64,000 nucleotides of DNA from an uncultured Bryobacterales bacterium (lineage in GTDB: Bacteria; Acidobacteriota; Terriglobia; Bryobacterales; UBA6623): contig OX638379.1 in assembly GCA_951813605.1 (NCBI GenBank), positions 5,034,062 through 5,098,061 on the forward strand. The letters run 5' to 3'. The notes below the pieces were generated by a model. That model ran no database searches, was not told the origin of the DNA, and was given only the letters and a program-made list of their open reading frames with translations. A program made the translations under genes and the position numbers. Of this stretch, positions 34,352-43,061 are shown piece after piece; the first letter of the stretch is position 1, and the number at the start of each line of letters is the position of its first letter.

Positions 34352-35215
34352 TTAGAGTAGCGCCGCCAGCGTCGAGCCGAGATCGGCGGGCGTCGGGGCT
34401 ACCGCGATGCCGGACGCTTTCATCGCCGCCTGCTTTTCACTGGCTGTGCCCTTGCCACCGGCGATGATCGCGCCGGCATGGCCCATCCGTCGACCCGGTG
34501 GTGCTGTGGCTCCCGCGATGAATCCTGCGATGGGCTTGCTGAAGTGCCCCTTGACCCATTCGGCGGCCTCTTCTTCGGCCGAGCCACCGATCTCTCCGAT
34601 CATTACGACAGCGGTCGTCCCTGGGTCGTTCTCGAACAGTTCCAGCACGTCGATGAAGCTCGTGCCGATCACCGGATCGCCGCCGATACCGATGCAAGTC
34701 GACTGACCGATACCCAGAGTCGACAGCTGGCCGACGGCCTCGTAGGTTAGCGTGCCGGAACGGGACACGACTCCGACGGACCCCGGCTGGTGGATGTGGC
34801 CGGGCATGATGCCCAGCTTGCACTTGCCGGGCGAGATCACGCCAGGGCAATTCGGCCCCACCAAGCGGGTGTGGCTGCCCCTCAGGGCGTCCGCCACCCC
34901 GACCATGTCCAGAGCGGGTATACCCTCGGTGATGCACGCGACGAGGGCGACCTCGGACTCGATGGCCTCGTGAACCGCGTCTGCCGCGCCGCCTGCGGGC
35001 ACGAACACGAGCGAAGCGTTGGGACGTGCCTCCCGGGCGGCTTCGCGCATGGAGTCGAATACTGGAAACCCCAGCGCTTTTGTGCCGCCCCGTCCGGGAT
35101 GGATGCCGGCTACGATTCTGGCTCCGAATCGGATGCACTGCTCCGCGTGGAACAGTCCTGCGCGACCGAGGCCTTGCACCGCCACACGCGTGCTTTCGTC
35201 GACCAGAATGCTCAT
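34352..35215 (-). CDS. sucD: Succinyl-CoA synthetase alpha subunit
   Basis: TCA-cycle subunit of 287 residues carrying the phosphohistidine (RRMGHAGAI near residue 245) and the CoA-binding Rossmann domain. Conserved blocks GPNCPGVISPG, SRSGTLTYEA, GIGGDPVIG and MIGEIGGSAEEEAAEW are all present, so the enzyme should be active. One oddity: the N-terminal CoA loop reads VQGLGRAGLFH, one residue shorter than the usual QGxTGxxGxFH and without the Thr. The start matches E. coli SucD (MSIL). It lies 12 bases after sucC and 54 before ndk. Confidence 0.96.
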   Translation of the reverse strand: MSILVDESTRVAVQGLGRAGLFHAEQCIRFGARIVAGIHPGRGGTKALGFPVFDSMREAAREARPNASLVFVPAGGAADAVHEAIESEVALVACITEGIPALDMVGVADALRGSHTRLVGPNCPGVISPGKCKLGIMPGHIHQPGSVGVVSRSGTLTYEAVGQLSTLGIGQSTCIGIGGDPVIGTSFIDVLELFENDPGTTAVVMIGEIGGSAEEEAAEWVKGHFSKPIAGFIAGATAPPGRRMGHAGAIIAGGKGTASEKQAAMKASGIAVAPTPADLGSTLAALL

Positions 35216-35227
35216 GGTTCCTGTTTC

Positions 35228-36382
35228 CTAGGCAGCCCGGGCGACTGCCTGCTCGGCGGCTTCCTTCATGTCGCCGGCGACGATGAAGTCGAGCCCCGAC
35301 TCGGCCAGGATCGCGCGGCCCTGTTCTACGTTGGTGCCTTCCAAGCGCAGTACCAGCGGCACCGCGATGTTGAGTTCCTGAGTTGCCGCGACGATACCCG
35401 CTGCCAGCACGTCCACTTTGAGAATCCCCCCGAATATGTTGACCAGGATGGCCTTGACGTTCGGGTCGGAAAGAATGATCCGGAACCCGTTCTTGATCTG
35501 GCCCTTGTCCGCCCCGCCGCCGACGTCGAGGAAGTTCGCCGGCATGCCACCCGCGTACTGGATGATGTCCATGGTGGCCATCGCGAGTCCCGCGCCGTTC
35601 ACCATGCAGCCGACATTCCCGTCAAGCTTGATGTAGTTCAGTCCGTGGTTGATGGCGTCCGTCTCCAGCGGCTCTTCCTCGGCGGAATCCCGCAGGGCTG
35701 CCAGGTCCGGATGCCTAAAGAGGGCGTTGTCGTCAATGTCCATCTTGGCGTCCAGCGCGACCGCTCGCCCGTCGTGGGTCAGCACGAACGGGTTGATCTC
35801 GACCAGGGTTGCGTCCGACTCGTCGTAGGCCCGGGCGAGGGACCCGATGGCGCGCACCGTCGGCGCTAGAATGTCGCCGCGAATTCCCATCCCCAGTGCC
35901 AGGCGCCGGGCTTGAAACGTGTGCAGGCGACCTCTTGAAATCACTTCCTTGAGGATCGCGTCTGGATTCTCGGACGCGACATCCTCGATTTCCATCCCGC
36001 CTTCGGCTGACGCCATGAATACGGGCTTGCCGAGGGAGCGATCCAGGGTGATTCCCAAATAAATCTCGCGAGCGATCGGAACCTGCTCCTCGATCAGGAC
36101 TCGCTTGACCTCCCTGCCCTCGGGGCCGGTCTGATGCGTGACCAAGTTCATCCCTAGGATGCTCCGCGCGCGGACGTAGACCTCGTCCGCTTGGCTCGCG
36201 AGCTTCACACCACCCCCTTTGCCGCGCCCTCCCGCATGAATCTGGGCCTTCACGACTACCTTGCCACCCAGTTGCTCGGCTGCGGCTCGCGCCTCGGTCG
36301 CAGTTCCCGCGACGATGCCCCGCGGGGTCGGGACTCCGTAGGCGCGCAAGACCTCTTTCGCTTGGTATTCGTGAACCTTCAT
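35228..36382 (-). CDS. sucC: Succinyl-CoA synthetase beta subunit (ADP/GDP-forming)
   Basis: TCA-cycle subunit of 384 residues with an ATP-grasp nucleotide-binding half (to about 235) and a C-terminal CoA-ligase domain. Motifs: the MKVHEYQAKEVLRAYGVP start, VVKAQIHAGGRGKGGGVK nucleotide loop near 41-58, LVEINPFVLT near 193 and a late NIFGGI near 315. First gene of sucC-sucD-ndk on the minus strand. It is divergent from trpD, with only about 95 bases between the two starts, so both promoters must sit in this gap. AAGGAG lies directly before the ATG. Confidence 0.97.
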   Translation of the reverse strand: MKVHEYQAKEVLRAYGVPTPRGIVAGTATEARAAAEQLGGKVVVKAQIHAGGRGKGGGVKLASQADEVYVRARSILGMNLVTHQTGPEGREVKRVLIEEQVPIAREIYLGITLDRSLGKPVFMASAEGGMEIEDVASENPDAILKEVISRGRLHTFQARRLALGMGIRGDILAPTVRAIGSLARAYDESDATLVEINPFVLTHDGRAVALDAKMDIDDNALFRHPDLAALRDSAEEEPLETDAINHGLNYIKLDGNVGCMVNGAGLAMATMDIIQYAGGMPANFLDVGGGADKGQIKNGFRIILSDPNVKAILVNIFGGILKVDVLAAGIVAATQELNIAVPLVLRLEGTNVEQGRAILAESGLDFIVAGDMKEAAEQAVARAA

Positions 36383-36476
36383 AAGGAGATGCCGGTAGGG
36401 TACGATCAGTAATCAGTCGATCGTTAAGACGGCCCCAAAACCCACTATATCGGGGTGCTGTTTCGAACGCAATCTC

Positions 36477-37517
36477 ATGTCAGCCGTAAGAGAAGCGCTG
36501 CATCGGGCTGTCGCCGGCCGGGACCTGAGCGAGGAGCGGGCCAACGCGGCAATGCTGGAAATTCTGGGCAACGGTTCCACCCCCGTGCTGACCGCGGCTC
36601 TTCTGACAGCGTTGCGCATGAAGGGCGAAACGGCCGGCGAAGTCACTGGCTTCGCCCGCGCCATGCGCGCCAGCGCGCTACAGGTCCGCCCGCGGAGCGC
36701 GTCGGCTCGGCAGCTGGTCGACACCTGCGGCACGGGTGGCGACGGCGGCGGCACGTTCAATGTCTCGACGGCCGCCGCATTGGTCGCCGCCGGGGCAGGC
36801 TTGGCCGTTGCCAAGCATGGGAACCGCTCGATTTCCAGCCGCTGCGGCTCGGCGGACGTTCTGGAGGCGCTGGGCGTGAACTTGAGCCTCGACGCCGAGC
36901 GGGCCGCTAGGTCCATTGACGAGGTCGGAATCGGATTCCTGTTCGCGCCGGGGATGCACCCGGCGATGCGGTACGCAGGCCCGGTGCGCGGCGAGCTTGG
37001 CATGAGGACGGTGTTCAACATGCTGGGCCCCCTTACCAATCCCGCCGGCGCAGCGATTCAGGTGATGGGCGTGTACCAGGACCGCATCGTGACGCTCGCG
37101 GCGGAAGCGCTTTGCCGGCTGGGAGCTCGGCGCGCCCTGGTGGTCCACGGCAGTGACGGCATGGACGAGATCACCTTGACCGGACCCACGCGGTTCGCGG
37201 AAGTCCGGGATGGTGGCGTCCGCGTCGGCAGCGTCGAGCCGGCCGACTTCGGGCTTCCGGCAGCCGCCTCCTCGGAAATCGCCGGAGGGGACACCGCGAC
37301 CAACGCGTCGATCATCCGGTCGGTTCTCGGCGGCAATGGCGGGCCGGCTCGCGACATTGTCGTGATGAACGCCGGGGCCGTGGTCCGGATGGCGGGGCGG
37401 GCTGGCAGCTGGCACGAGGCTGCCGCGATAGCCGCGGATTCGATCGATTCCGGCGCCGCCGCCGCCAAGCTCGGCCTCCTAGCCGAATTCACCCAGCAGC
37501 TCGCCGGCCAATCCTGA
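36477..37517 (+). CDS. trpD: Anthranilate phosphoribosyltransferase
   Basis: Tryptophan-pathway enzyme of 346 residues that transfers phosphoribose from PRPP to anthranilate. The diagnostic motifs are DTCGTGGDGGGTFNVST (PRPP pyrophosphate loop, near residue 82), KHGNRSISSRCGSADVLEALG (anthranilate site) and the metal-binding HGSDGMDEI near residue 222. Length is normal. It stands apart from any other trp gene in the window, so tryptophan genes are scattered in this genome. It is convergent with the TPR-like gene ending at 37544. Confidence 0.96.
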   Translation: MSAVREALHRAVAGRDLSEERANAAMLEILGNGSTPVLTAALLTALRMKGETAGEVTGFARAMRASALQVRPRSASARQLVDTCGTGGDGGGTFNVSTAAALVAAGAGLAVAKHGNRSISSRCGSADVLEALGVNLSLDAERAARSIDEVGIGFLFAPGMHPAMRYAGPVRGELGMRTVFNMLGPLTNPAGAAIQVMGVYQDRIVTLAAEALCRLGARRALVVHGSDGMDEITLTGPTRFAEVRDGGVRVGSVEPADFGLPAAASSEIAGGDTATNASIIRSVLGGNGGPARDIVVMNAGAVVRMAGRAGSWHEAAAIAADSIDSGAAAAKLGLLAEFTQQLAGQS

Positions 37518-37543
37518 CCCGTCGCGAGACTCGGAGCGGGCGG

Positions 37544-38557
37544 CTACCGGTCCTTTAACAAATCCCGCTCGAGGCCCTCGATTCGGCGCGCAAGCGCCGC
37601 GGCCAGTCGTTGCGGCATCCTGTCGAAGCGGTCTTCGCCAGTTGCCCGCTTGCGTTCTACTTCGCGGAAAATCTCGAGCGCGCCCCGCCGCTGTCCGGCG
37701 GCCATGTGCATGGCCGCGACTTCCAAGGGGTACGTGAACGCTCGCGGGAAGTCCTCCGCCAGGGCTCGGAACACTTTTGCAGCGTCGAGCGGACGCCGCT
37801 CCCTCTGGTGCACCATGGCCAGCAGCGCCCTGGCTTCGTTGCGGGCCTCCGTGCCCTCCGTCGCCACTCGGGTGATCAGCTCGCCCCCTCTTTTCTTGCT
37901 GCCCCGGTAGCCGCTCAACGCGATCAGGGCCCTGAGCGCCCACGGCAGGCTGCCGAGGATGTATTCGTCCAAGCCGGCGACGAGCAGGCCGTCTACGAAT
38001 TCTGGCCGGAGCCCGCCGACTCGATAGCTCAGCGCCCGCCCGCGTCGTCCGTTGGCCAAGGCCTTGAAGTATGACTTCTCGACCATGAACTCGTGGTTGG
38101 CGCGAATGGCGTGGAGTTGTGCCATGCTGTTCAGGGCTCTGAAATCGTTTCCATCGGCTTCCAGCCGCCGCTTGCACAGCGCCTGCCCTTCGCGGAGGGT
38201 CGCGAGTATCCTGGCGACGGCACCCTCTTCGGGCTTCGGCTTGTCGCCGGCATTGTATTGCGCGTCGTCTCGGAAAGCGCTCGTGCTGACCATTCCCAGG
38301 CGGTCGAGCTCTTGGTAGAGCAGTCCCTTGGCCAGCAAGACATAAGCCCTCGGATTCGTCGGGTCGCGCTCGCGGAATTGCCGGAAGGAGTCGACGGCCA
38401 GCGCGTACTCGTGATTGAAGAAATGGTCTTGGCCGATCGCCAAGTGATCCGGTCCGCTCGCCCAGGCCGCGCCGCGATCGGCTAGGGCAAGCCCGCTGAA
38501 AGCGGCGATCCAGACCGCGAAGCGCCTAGCTGAATACGAGCACCTCAAAGAGCGCAT
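37544..38557 (-). CDS. Exported TPR-like helical repeat protein
   Basis: Protein of 337 residues with an N-terminal signal-like segment (FAVWIAAFSGLALA, cleavage perhaps after AWA). Helical repeats follow, of which the first (HFFNHEYALAVDSFRQFRERDPTNPRAYVLLAKGLLYQ region) is a standard TPR. A basic stretch (YRGSKKRGGELI) near residue 222 and a C-terminal helix rich in Arg and Glu are notable. Similar proteins of unknown function accompany diverse Acidobacteriota genes. Its start lies inside the 3' end of the methyltransferase gene (32-base overlap on the same strand), so the two are co-transcribed and probably coupled. Confidence 0.75.
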   Translation of the reverse strand: MRSLRCSYSARRFAVWIAAFSGLALADRGAAWASGPDHLAIGQDHFFNHEYALAVDSFRQFRERDPTNPRAYVLLAKGLLYQELDRLGMVSTSAFRDDAQYNAGDKPKPEEGAVARILATLREGQALCKRRLEADGNDFRALNSMAQLHAIRANHEFMVEKSYFKALANGRRGRALSYRVGGLRPEFVDGLLVAGLDEYILGSLPWALRALIALSGYRGSKKRGGELITRVATEGTEARNEARALLAMVHQRERRPLDAAKVFRALAEDFPRAFTYPLEVAAMHMAAGQRRGALEIFREVERKRATGEDRFDRMPQRLAAALARRIEGLERDLLKDR

Positions 38558-39212
38558 CCCGTTTCAAATAGAAATGCACGGCCCGGAACTGCGGGAACAA
38601 CGATTCGAGTTTCCTCATGCTGGTCCGCCATTTGGGTTTGCGGCGACCAACCTCGCGAAGCACCACGGTGCTTTCTGAACTTACGGAGCAGTTGAGGACC
38701 GGGTTCGCCGCTTCGCTGTCATCCGCATGGAACAGGCAGAACATTATACTGTTGGGCCGCATGATCCTGGACAGGTAAGCGATCGTCAGTCGCATCGTGA
38801 CCTCGTCCAGATGCTGGAGAACGTCCCACGCGAGGACGGCGTGGAAGCTGTTCCGGGGATAGTCCAAGTGCGACCTGATGAACCGGTTCGCGGCCTGCGG
38901 CTGCATCCCTCCGTGAAGCTCGCCGTTGGCTTCGCTCAAAGCGTCGAAGCAGTGCAAGAGGCTCACGTAGTGGATATGGTGGCCCAGTCTGCCCAAGTGC
39001 CAAGCCGTGTCTTCGGAAACGAGACCCAAATCGAGGATGTGGAGGCCCGTCGAATCGCGCAGATGCTCGAGAAAGCCCTGGATCCCATGGCTCTCGCGCC
39101 GAGGCCCCGCAAGGCCGCCGAGTTCGCTGCGGTACTTGGCCGCCTTCCCGGCAGCTGCAGCCCCGAAATCCCAGCCCTTGCCGGGAAACCTGTTCACACG
39201 CCGCGATGCCAC
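38526..39212 (-). CDS. Class I SAM-dependent methyltransferase-like protein
   Basis: Protein of 228 residues. The Rossmann core is visible from HILDLGLVSEDTAWHLGRLG (motif I, about residue 58), with the usual second and third Gly of the SAM loop replaced. HAVLAWDVLQHLDEVTM (motif IV-like) and LSRIMRPNSIMF (post-IV) follow. The substrate cannot be inferred; the degenerate glycine loop leaves catalytic activity uncertain. The GTG start at 39212 is chosen because GGGAGG lies 8 bases upstream. Upstream of it are 184 bases with no gene. Confidence 0.75.
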   Translation of the reverse strand: MASRRVNRFPGKGWDFGAAAAGKAAKYRSELGGLAGPRRESHGIQGFLEHLRDSTGLHILDLGLVSEDTAWHLGRLGHHIHYVSLLHCFDALSEANGELHGGMQPQAANRFIRSHLDYPRNSFHAVLAWDVLQHLDEVTMRLTIAYLSRIMRPNSIMFCLFHADDSEAANPVLNCSVSSESTVVLREVGRRKPKWRTSMRKLESLFPQFRAVHFYLKRDALFEVLVFS

Positions 39213-39396
39213 CCGCCAAGCCTCCCTCGGATTGGGCCGCAGTGTCCCGCCGCCGAATTCCCCCTACAGGAGCCCTCCGGCCCGAGACCCATGCCGCGGT
39301 CATTGGGCTCGTTGTCTCGACCCGAAGTTCGATTTGACGCGCCGGCCACCGTAGCGTCGCGCGTCATCAAAAAGGACCGTCGAAAGATCGCTGGAC

Positions 39397-40017
39397 TCAA
39401 GGCCGGCCCGCCGGTCGTGAGGCTGGAGCCTTCTGAGCCACGCCAGGCCGAGCGGCCTCGGCGGTCTTCGGGGTCGCAATCGCGGCGGGGCGCTTTTTCC
39501 GTGCAGCCGGCTCGCCGGCTGGGATTGCCTCCGGGCTTCGCGTATCGCAACTGCCGCGAAATATCCCGCCATCCTCGACCACGATCCGTTGGGTGACCAA
39601 GTTCCCCTGGAGGGAACCGGTCTTCTTGATTTCAATCCGTTCGCTGACGGTCACGTCTCCGTTCAGCTTCCCGTGGAGTATCAGCGAATGGGCGTGTACA
39701 TCTGCATTCACCTGGCTGCTAGCACCTATCACAAGCAGGTTTTTCGGTACGCTGATCATGCCTTCGACGACGCCGTCGACAAAGAGATCTTGTTCGGAAT
39801 GGATTTCCCCCTTGAACTTGAACAGCTTGCCGATTCGCGAAGACGCCTGCCCGCTCGCCTCGGACTTCGGGATCATTTTCGGTGGTCGGGAAGCGGGCTT
39901 CGGTGGCGCCCGAACCGCTGCATCCGCCGATACGGTCTGGCTAGACGGCTTCGGCCCGGCTGGCGGGACCGGCCGGCCGCCACCGGCTGACAGCTCATCA
40001 TCTCTTCGTCGCCACAT
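39397..40017 (-). CDS. Bactofilin (polymer-forming cytoskeletal protein)
   Basis: Bactofilin of 206 residues. A Pro/Ala-rich disordered N-terminus (to about 58) precedes the beta-helical bactofilin core, with FKFKGEIHSEQDLFVDGVVEG, LVIGASSQVNADVHA and LILHGKLNGDV as successive rungs; the core ends near residue 160. A basic, Ala/Pro-rich tail (RKKRPAAIATPK) follows. Bactofilins self-assemble without nucleotides at the inner membrane and help position wall enzymes or shape the cell. The common M23 peptidase neighbour is not present. The ATG is at 40017; the gene upstream (M20 peptidase) is divergent. Confidence 0.92.
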   Translation of the reverse strand: MWRRRDDELSAGGGRPVPPAGPKPSSQTVSADAAVRAPPKPASRPPKMIPKSEASGQASSRIGKLFKFKGEIHSEQDLFVDGVVEGMISVPKNLLVIGASSQVNADVHAHSLILHGKLNGDVTVSERIEIKKTGSLQGNLVTQRIVVEDGGIFRGSCDTRSPEAIPAGEPAARKKRPAAIATPKTAEAARPGVAQKAPASRPAGRP

Positions 40018-40241
40018 GTCCTGTCAAATTGTACACCCGCACCTCAGGTGAATTGGCTACCATCATAGACGCATCAACTCGTCCGCAGCGGAAGCGTGAC
40101 CCGACAACCGGCCGTCAGGGTCGGTCGCCTTTCTTGGAAATGCGTTTTCGGGGCGGTTTGATTTAGAAAACACATCGGATGCCTGTTGGACGCGGCCGGT
40201 CCTTTGGGATACGCTCAGATTTCAAGGCCGGGATCGCCTAC

Positions 40242-41255
40242 ATGGACGCCTTCGAGCTGACTCGTTCCCTCATCGACATAAACTCCGTCACTCCCAACGA
40301 ACGGGAAATCGGGGATTTTCTATTCGAATTCCTTCGGCCTCTCGCCCAGCGTCACGGCGGGATGATCGAGCGTCAGGAAGTGGAGCCGGGCAGAAACAAC
40401 GTTTGGGCGCACTGGGGCGATCCGGAAGTGGTGTTCTCCACGCACATGGATACCGTGCCGCCCTTCATCCCGTCGAGGGAGGACAGCGAGTTCGTCTGGG
40501 GGCGGGGTGCTTGCGACACGCATGGAATCGCGGCGTCGATGATCAAGGCGCTGGAAGCGCTTCTCGAGGACAGCGTCCGAGGCCTCGGGATTCTGTTGGT
40601 GGTCGGCGAGGAGGTCGACGGTGCGGGTGCCCTCCACGCAAACCGCAGTGCGCCGTCGGTCAAGTACCTGATTAACGGGGAGCCGACGGAGAATTTGCTG
40701 GCAGTGGCATCGAAGGGCACGCTTGGGTTCAGAATCCGCGCGTCAGGCCGCGCTTGCCACTCCGCCTATCCCGAGCTTGGCTGCTCGGCGACGGACCTCC
40801 TGCTGGACCGGCTGAACCGCCTGAGAGATACCGAGTGGCCATCAGATCCGCTGCTTGGCGCGACCACTCTCAACATCGGCACGTTGGATGCCGGTCCTGC
40901 CGCGAACATCGTGGCGGACTACGCCTCCGCGGCCGTGGTCATTCGGGTCGTGTCGGACATCAAGGAACTCACGGCACTCGCGATGTCAGTGCTCGACGGT
41001 GTCGACGTGGAGTTCTTTTCCCAAACTCCGGCTCTGCGCCTGCATCGCGTCGAGGGATTCGAGACCTCGATCGTGAAGTACACCACGGATATCCCGAAGC
41101 TGACGAACTGGGGCCGCCCGCTGCTGATCGGCCCGGGTTCGATCCGCCATGCGCATACGGTCGAAGAGCGGATTCCGAAGGCGCAAATCCGAGAGGCGAT
41201 TGCCCTCTACGAACGGCTCGCGCGATCCCTCAAGGATTCGGGGAGCGACAGGTAG
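40242..41255 (+). CDS. M20-family metallopeptidase/deacylase (ArgE/DapE-like)
   Basis: Di-zinc hydrolase of 337 residues. From the ATG at 40242 it starts MDAFELTRSLIDINSVTPNE, the usual family opening. Zinc and catalytic motifs: STHMDTVPP, WGRGACDTHG (bridging Asp), VVGEEVDGAG (catalytic Glu) and INGEPTE; a dimerisation domain (HSAYPELG) follows; the terminal zinc His is in IRHAHTVEE. It most resembles acetylornithine/acetyl-lysine deacetylase-like enzymes, but the exact N-acyl substrate is not fixed. A longer frame to 40179 lacks support. The amidohydrolase gene follows 39 bases later on the same strand. Confidence 0.9.
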   Translation: MDAFELTRSLIDINSVTPNEREIGDFLFEFLRPLAQRHGGMIERQEVEPGRNNVWAHWGDPEVVFSTHMDTVPPFIPSREDSEFVWGRGACDTHGIAASMIKALEALLEDSVRGLGILLVVGEEVDGAGALHANRSAPSVKYLINGEPTENLLAVASKGTLGFRIRASGRACHSAYPELGCSATDLLLDRLNRLRDTEWPSDPLLGATTLNIGTLDAGPAANIVADYASAAVVIRVVSDIKELTALAMSVLDGVDVEFFSQTPALRLHRVEGFETSIVKYTTDIPKLTNWGRPLLIGPGSIRHAHTVEERIPKAQIREAIALYERLARSLKDSGSDR

Positions 41256-41294
41256 AGGCGCTGGGAGCCGCGGCGCCGGAGGCTACTCCCTACA

Positions 41295-42041
41295 TTGAAA
41301 CAGGGCTTCCGAGTTTTCGACACCCACGCGCATCTCGGGCGAGCGCGACATTCCGGGCGCGTTGCCACCGTGGACGGCATGCTCCGCTCCATGGACGCGG
41401 CCGGAGTTGATCGGACGCTTCTGATTCCGTTCCCGGTGGTCGAAGACTACCGTCGCGAGCACGACCTGATCGCGGACGCGATGAAATGCCATCCGGACCG
41501 CTTTGCGGGAGCTGCGTGCTTGAATCCCTTCGTGCCTGAGAGCGAATTCAGGGACGAAGTGCGGCGATGCCGCGAAACGCACGGGTTCCGGGCACTCAAG
41601 TTCCAGCCTCAGTACCAGGGCTTGAACCCCCTGTCGCAGCGCAGTGACTTTCTGTTCGAATCGGCGCTGGAGAACGGTTTGGTACTCGTCTGTCACACTG
41701 GCGCGGGAGCGCCGTACGCGCTGCCATCGCTGTTCATCCACCCCGCACGGCGGCATCCGGATCTGAGAATCGTGCTCGGGCATGCCGGCGGCGGCTTGTA
41801 CGCACTCGAGGCGATCGTGGCGGCGACCGTTTGTCCGAACATCTTCGTCGAGCTCTCGACGCTTACGCCCCACACCGTGCTGGAGGTCTTGGAATATGTC
41901 GGCCCGGACCGGCTGATGGCAGGTTCGGATCTCCCGGAGAGCTTGGAGATCGAGATCGGCAAGATCCTGGCCTTGCCGATTCCCGACGCGGCCAAGCGCG
42001 CCATCCTATGGGAAACCCCCTCGCGCCTGTTCGGCGAATAG
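41295..42041 (+). CDS. Amidohydrolase-family metal-dependent hydrolase
   Basis: TIM-barrel hydrolase of 248 residues of the amidohydrolase-2 group. The HxH metal motif DTHAHLG lies at residue 9, a further metal His in LVCHTGAGAP near residue 136, LGHAGGG near residue 159 and the terminal Asp in MAGSDLPES near 215. These fit a decarboxylase or hydrolase of cyclic substrates; the actual reaction is unknown. The start must be the TTG at 41295 because the HxH lies only a few residues in and no ATG precedes it; GGAGG is 12 bases upstream. It probably shares an operon with the M20 gene and precedes infA. Confidence 0.82.
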   Translation: MKQGFRVFDTHAHLGRARHSGRVATVDGMLRSMDAAGVDRTLLIPFPVVEDYRREHDLIADAMKCHPDRFAGAACLNPFVPESEFRDEVRRCRETHGFRALKFQPQYQGLNPLSQRSDFLFESALENGLVLVCHTGAGAPYALPSLFIHPARRHPDLRIVLGHAGGGLYALEAIVAATVCPNIFVELSTLTPHTVLEVLEYVGPDRLMAGSDLPESLEIEIGKILALPIPDAAKRAILWETPSRLFGE

Positions 42042-42110
42042 GCGCCAGCGGGCACAACGGGGCCGGCTATCCGGGATCTCGACGGATTTGCCCGGACGCG
42101 CTGGGTCTGC

Positions 42111-42116
42111 GATACT
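42111..42116 (+). promoter_or_regulatory. Candidate -10 element (GATACT) for infA
   Basis: TGCGATACTGT lies 38 bases before the infA ATG, followed by a good ribosome site (GGAAGGGAG, 42130-42138). No clear -35 is seen. Confidence 0.35.
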
Positions 42117-42154
42117 GTAACCGCTTCCCGGAAGGGAGTCCATTCGAGAGCTGC

Positions 42155-42376
42155 ATGGCAAAAGAAGAGGGCATAGAGGTAACCGGAACGATCATCGAAC
42201 GCCACCCTGGCGGGATTTTCAGCGTAGAGCTCGACAAGAACCACAAGGTCTTGGCTCAGATTGCCGGCAAGCTCCGCAAGCACCGCATCCGTATCCTGAC
42301 GGGTGACCGGGTGAATGTGGAATTGTCGCCCTACGATCTCACACGGGGCAGGATCGTTTACCGCTACCGCAGCTAG
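42155..42376 (+). CDS. infA: Translation initiation factor IF-1
   Basis: Essential OB-fold factor of 73 residues that occupies the ribosomal A site during initiation. MAKEEGIEV, HKVLAQIAGKLRK, IRILTGDRVNVELSPYDLTRGRI and the YRYR end match IF-1 across its whole length. It is not in a ribosomal-protein operon here but lies between an amidohydrolase and a SixA-like phosphatase, all in the same direction. An upstream GGAAGGGAG supports the ATG. Confidence 0.96.
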   Translation: MAKEEGIEVTGTIIERHPGGIFSVELDKNHKVLAQIAGKLRKHRIRILTGDRVNVELSPYDLTRGRIVYRYRS

Positions 42377-42523
42377 AACCCGGCACCTCGTGCAGTCCGA
42401 CACGCGGAATCAGGGCGGCCTTGCGGAGCGCTGCCAGCGCCCCGGATTAAGGTGTTCGCGGAATTCCGGTGGGAATGCTTGATCCGCGCCTTTCGCCAGC
42501 TTGCCCGCGATAGGCTGAACGCG

Positions 42524-43009
42524 ATGACCCTGTACGTCTTGCGCCACGCCATTGCGGAGCACCCGGCACCCGGTCAGCCGGATTCCGCTAGGCAGCTCAC
42601 CGATCGCGGCTGCCGCAAGGCTAGGCACGTCCTCTCGCGCGCTCGCAGTGCCCGCGTCCGCCCTGCCACTCTGCTCACAAGCCCTTATCACCGCGCCGCG
42701 CAAACCGCCGTCATTGCCCGTGAGGAACTGCGTTTCACAGGGCAACCGATAACCACCCGGGCACTCGTCCCTTACGTGAGTGTCTACGAGCTGTGGAACG
42801 AGATTCGCGATCACGAAGTCGCCGGAGACCTGATGGTAGTCGGACACAATCCGCAACTGAGTTCCCTCGTTACTTGGCTACTTGGTGCTCGAGAGGACGC
42901 GCTCTGGCTTAAGAAGTCCGGCCTCGTGGCCCTGGAGGTCGGAGTTGCCGGCCCTCGGCCGCGTGCCACACTGTCTTGGTTGCTGACGCCCCGTTCCGTG
43001 GGCCGCTGA
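42524..43009 (+). CDS. sixA: SixA-like phosphohistidine phosphatase
   Basis: Histidine phosphatase superfamily protein of 161 residues. It starts MTLYVLRHAIAEH, with the RHA variant of the RHG catalytic motif normal for SixA. It has LLTSPYHRAAQTA with the second Arg, and the late VVGHNPQLSSL histidine. SixA in Escherichia coli dephosphorylates phosphohistidine proteins such as PtsO of the nitrogen PTS; the partner here is unknown. The ATG at 42524 is preferred; upstream in-frame sequence (from 42452) is not conserved-looking. Confidence 0.85.
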   Translation: MTLYVLRHAIAEHPAPGQPDSARQLTDRGCRKARHVLSRARSARVRPATLLTSPYHRAAQTAVIAREELRFTGQPITTRALVPYVSVYELWNEIRDHEVAGDLMVVGHNPQLSSLVTWLLGAREDALWLKKSGLVALEVGVAGPRPRATLSWLLTPRSVGR

Positions 43010-43061
43010 CTAGCCTTGGCTTCCAGCTGCGTCGGGCGGTGCGGCTGCGGCCTCGACCCAG

